Origin: CALMFG01 sp963674805 | GTDB lineage: Bacteria > Bacillota > Clostridia > Christensenellales > CALMFG01 | Assembly (NCBI GenBank): GCA_963674805.2 | Contig: CAXXNY010000021.1 | Location: 372,001-436,000, forward strand | Length of the DNA: 64,000 bases | Direction: 5' to 3' | Part shown: in pieces, positions 61,998-64,000 of the stretch | Layout: every line of letters starts with the position of its first letter | Position numbering within the stretch: the first letter of the stretch is position 1 | Made by a program: the position numbers and the translations under genes | The notes under the pieces: generated by a model | The model's input: the letters and a program-made list of their open reading frames with translations, nothing else | Database searches by the model: none | What the model was told of the DNA's origin: nothing

Positions 61998-63032
61998 ATG
62001 GATCAAGCAGTAACCGCTAGCCTTCTGGCGTGGTATAAAAAGAATAAAAGAGAGCTGCCCTGGCGAAACACTCATGACCCGTATGCGGTGATTGTATCAG
62101 AAATGATGCTGCAGCAAACGCAGGTCAACACGGTTATTGATTATTATAATCGGTTTTTAAAGCAATTTCCGGATTTTAAAGCATTGGCGATTTCTGAAGA
62201 ACAGGAAGTGCTGAGCGTGTGGCAGGGGCTGGGCTATTATTCCCGTGCACGCAATTTGCATCAGTTGGCGAAAACCGTGATGGAGGCCTATAGCGGCAGT
62301 CTGCCGCGCACATATGAAGCGCTGATTAAACTGCCGGGAATCGGCCCTTATATGGCGGGCGCGGTAATGAGCATCGGATTTGATATCCCCATGCCGGCCG
62401 TAGATGGAAATGTGCTCCGTGTGGTCAGCCGCATCGACGGTTTGGATGAGGATATTGCAAAACCCGCTGCGCGTCAGAAGATTACCGAAAGGGTGGCGCA
62501 GATACTGCCGCAAAACCATGCAGGCGACTTTACGCAGGCAATGATGGAATTAGGAGCGGTGGTCTGCCGGCCGAAATCACCAGACTGCGGCGTATGTCCG
62601 GTACAGATAATGTGCACGGCTTTTCAGCAGGGTTTGACAGACCGGCTTCCGGTGAAGACGCCAAAGGAAAAACCTAAAACCGTGAAGCTGAGCGTATATT
62701 TGATCACAACGCCAGACGCGGTGCTGATGCATTACCGCGCAGAGCAGGGGCTGCTGGCGCGTATGTGGGGGCTTCCGGTATCAGAAGACAGTGGCGAGCC
62801 ATCAGCGCTTGAGTGGATATCGGGGCTGAACGGTCCAGCCGTTGTGGATCTCGGGCATATACGGCATACCTTCACGCACCAAAGATGGGAGATGGAAGTC
62901 TTTTGGTATCAAACGGAGCGGGAATACCCTGTTGAGCCGCCGTATCTGTGGCAGCGGCTGGATGCACTGGATAAGCTCCCGGTTGCTGTGGCCTTTAAAA
63001 AAGTCCTGACACTGATTCCTGCATCTGATTAG
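61998..63032 (+). CDS. mutY: A/G-specific adenine glycosylase
   Basis: Removes adenine opposite 8-oxoguanine. The HhH motif is LPGIGPYMAGAVMSIGF, with the catalytic Asp in AVDGNV. Iron-sulfur cluster ligands are CRPKSPDCGVCPVQIMC. A Nudix-like C-terminal domain follows. CGGAG lies 5 bases before the ATG. It is probably co-transcribed with the GT4 gene. Confidence 0.96.
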   Translation: MDQAVTASLLAWYKKNKRELPWRNTHDPYAVIVSEMMLQQTQVNTVIDYYNRFLKQFPDFKALAISEEQEVLSVWQGLGYYSRARNLHQLAKTVMEAYSGSLPRTYEALIKLPGIGPYMAGAVMSIGFDIPMPAVDGNVLRVVSRIDGLDEDIAKPAARQKITERVAQILPQNHAGDFTQAMMELGAVVCRPKSPDCGVCPVQIMCTAFQQGLTDRLPVKTPKEKPKTVKLSVYLITTPDAVLMHYRAEQGLLARMWGLPVSEDSGEPSALEWISGLNGPAVVDLGHIRHTFTHQRWEMEVFWYQTEREYPVEPPYLWQRLDALDKLPVAVAFKKVLTLIPASD

Positions 63033-63080
63033 ATTTAAAAAGAAGGCAACAGGAACAAACCATGTTTTTTCCTGAAAGAA

Positions 63081-63226
63081 TTGACAATTAGCATGCGGTA
63101 CGGTATGATTTGTCTCGGAAAAGACAGAAAACCGATAATGCCAAAATGATGGACATAAACCGCTAAGCCTTATGGAATAAAAAAGGTGCGGGCAACGAAT
63201 CCGAATGGATTGGTTGCCGTTTTCTT
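63081..63226 (+). ncRNA. candidate small structured RNA with its own promoter and terminator
   Basis: The promoter is strong: TTGACA (63081-63086), 17-base spacer, TATGAT (63104-63109). A transcript of about 110 bases would run from near 63116 to a terminator with GGCAAC/GTTGCC and AATCC/GGATT arms around GAAT (63191-63218) and a T-rich tail. Between them lie a hairpin CATAA/TTATG (63154-63174) and others. It has no open frame with a ribosome site. It could be a stand-alone RNA or a leader for the downstream pilin gene. I recognise no known riboswitch family. Confidence 0.55.
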
Positions 63227-63322
63227 TGTCAGGGTGCTGCGATGGTCAGGCCGCGTGCACTTTAGCGCCTCATATAATGGCTGATATTATACGAAATGGT
63301 TTTAATTACCTGAATAATCGTT

Positions 63323-63428
63323 TATAATGGAATAAGCGAAATCAATACAGACAGGACCATCGTTATCGGCGGGATGCGTAATCAAAGCGCTGATCTGCCA
63401 AGGCGATACGATAGATAATAATCATATC
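63323..63428 (+). promoter_or_regulatory. leader of the Flp pilin gene: -10 element and stem
   Basis: TATAAT at 63323-63328 with no clear -35. Downstream, ATCGTTATCG and CGATACGAT pair around a 35-base loop (about 63359-63411). It could be a folded 5' leader. Confidence 0.4.
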
Positions 63429-63444
63429 AGGAAGGAGTTTTACA

Positions 63445-63618
63445 GTGAAGAAGCTGATATCCGTATTAAAAGATGAAAACGGACAGGGCATGGTAGAATA
63501 CGGCTTGGTTCTCGGCGCGATTGCCGTCGGTGTTGTAGCCGCACTGTTAATGCTCGGACCAAAAATTTTATCCTTATTCGCTAAAGTTCAGGAAAAAATA
63601 ACTGGTGTGGTTTCATAA
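63445..63618 (+). CDS. Flp-family type IVb pilin
   Basis: A 57-residue prepilin. The leader KKLISVLKDENG is followed by QGMVEYGLVLGAIAVGVVAALLML: the predicted cut after Gly13 puts Glu at +5 and Tyr at +6, as in Flp pilins. The rest is one hydrophobic helix and a short Lys-rich end. AGGAAGGAG lies 7 bases before the GTG start. No Tad secretion genes are in this window. Confidence 0.9.
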   Translation: MKKLISVLKDENGQGMVEYGLVLGAIAVGVVAALLMLGPKILSLFAKVQEKITGVVS

Positions 63619-63705
63619 GGAACCTTCACTTGCGAAATAGGGAGTTCATCACAGTTTGCATAGAGCTGACTGATGATTCTGGTTTTGATGGAGTTAGCAT
63701 AATAT

Positions 63706-63750
63706 AGACGTGTATGGAGATAATAATGCCATGGGCGTCTTTTTATTCTT
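63706..63750 (+). terminator. terminator after the Flp pilin gene
   Basis: AGACG and CGTCT arms, with inner ATGG/CCAT, followed by TTTTT. Confidence 0.7.
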
Positions 63751-63764
63751 TACCGTCAATATGA

Positions 63765-63826
63765 TATACTGATTAAAAGCGGCCGGCGTGTTTGTGACTA
63801 ACGCACATCACGGTCGTATCCGGCCG
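63765..63826 (+). promoter_or_regulatory. extended -10 promoter and leader hairpin of gnd
   Basis: TGATATACT ends at 63770. Just after it, CGGCCGG (63780-63786) and CCGGCCG (63820-63826) pair around a folded loop. Confidence 0.45.
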
Positions 63827-63860
63827 GATATAATGTTCAAAAAGATAAATGGAGGCACAA

Positions 63861-64000
63861 ATGAAAAAAGCGGATATCGGACTGATCGGTCTGGCGGTCA
63901 TGGGCGAGAACCTCGTGATGAATATGGAATCCAAAGGCTTTACTGTCGCTGTCTATAACCGCACGCTGGATAAAGTCGAGCGGTTTTTAAACGGAAGAGC
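63861..64000 (+). CDS. gnd: 6-phosphogluconate dehydrogenase, N-terminal fragment
   Basis: Truncated by the window edge after 46 codons. GLIGLAVMGENLVMN (NADP site) and VYNRTLDKVERFL match the enzyme's N-terminus. GGAGG lies 6-7 bases before the ATG. The enzyme would work in the oxidative pentose phosphate pathway. Confidence 0.93.
   Translation, partial: MKKADIGLIGLAVMGENLVMNMESKGFTVAVYNRTLDKVERFLNGR

Noticed and set aside
63081..63226. A cyclic-di-GMP class I riboswitch before the Flp pilin.
   Set aside because: The GCAAA-type core and tetraloop-receptor features could not be found; only a generic structured RNA is supported.

Overview
The window is a gene-dense chromosomal segment of moderate GC content from a Gram-positive, anaerobe-like member of the Bacillota, probably Clostridia. 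Supporting signs are an isoleucine T-box in front of ileS, an agr-type peptide quorum-sensing cassette, DegV, PepV and PepF peptidases, an adenosylcobalamin-dependent (class II) ribonucleotide reductase, a fermentative D-lactate dehydrogenase, Shine-Dalgarno sites close to AGGAGG, and frequent TTG/GTG starts. No phage, insertion sequence or CRISPR array was seen. Two genes carry frameshifts within about 1 kb of each other (near 38.5 and 39.45 kb).

Layout. 0-8.8 kb: surface and cell-envelope genes (phosphodiester glycosidase, GT2-GtrA glycosyltransferase), T-box and ileS, a PepV-like dipeptidase, radC and a YdcF-like protein. 8.8-17.8 kb: a NMT1/SsuA-type ABC importer translationally linked to a zinc-ribbon Nudix hydrolase, a ZIP metal transporter, fba, an M29 aminopeptidase, a CobO-type adenosyltransferase, a DtxR-family regulator with a palindrome inside its promoter, and uppP. 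17.9-22.1 kb: an unusual four-gene cluster made of an isoaspartyl-dipeptidase homologue that has lost every metal ligand, two membrane proteins and a membrane-anchored M20 peptidase. 22.1-37.1 kb: DegV, beta-CASP nuclease, an orphan membrane-tethered periplasmic-binding protein, ATC-hydrolase-like protein, nrdJ with an NrdR-box-like site, gap, a half-length AI-2E-family protein, ung, rho, pepF and a ComB homologue, then tRNA-Ser(CGA).

37.4-43.7 kb is a more AT-rich stretch with small ORFs, a frameshifted PIG-L-like deacetylase, a DEAD-box helicase frameshifted at a poly-C run, and a GtrII-like membrane protein. 43.8-47.7 kb holds the most interesting locus: a small membrane protein, AgrB, a 41-residue AgrD-like pro-peptide (CWWWF ring core), and then, instead of an AgrC/AgrA pair, a multi-pass membrane protein carrying both GGDEF and HD-GYP domains. 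It suggests peptide quorum sensing wired directly to cyclic-di-GMP.

47.9-64 kb: a DUF2975/HTH/DUF4173-like operon, a PhoA-type alkaline phosphatase, an NTF2-like/SDR pair facing a CrtI-like oxidoreductase, a TetR-ABC-2 efflux-type operon, alpha/beta hydrolase, ldhA, a tiny DUF3787-like protein, a GT4 glycosyltransferase, mutY, a candidate small RNA, a lone Flp pilin and the start of 6-phosphogluconate dehydrogenase. All functional calls rest on reading motifs and family resemblance by eye; no database search was run.
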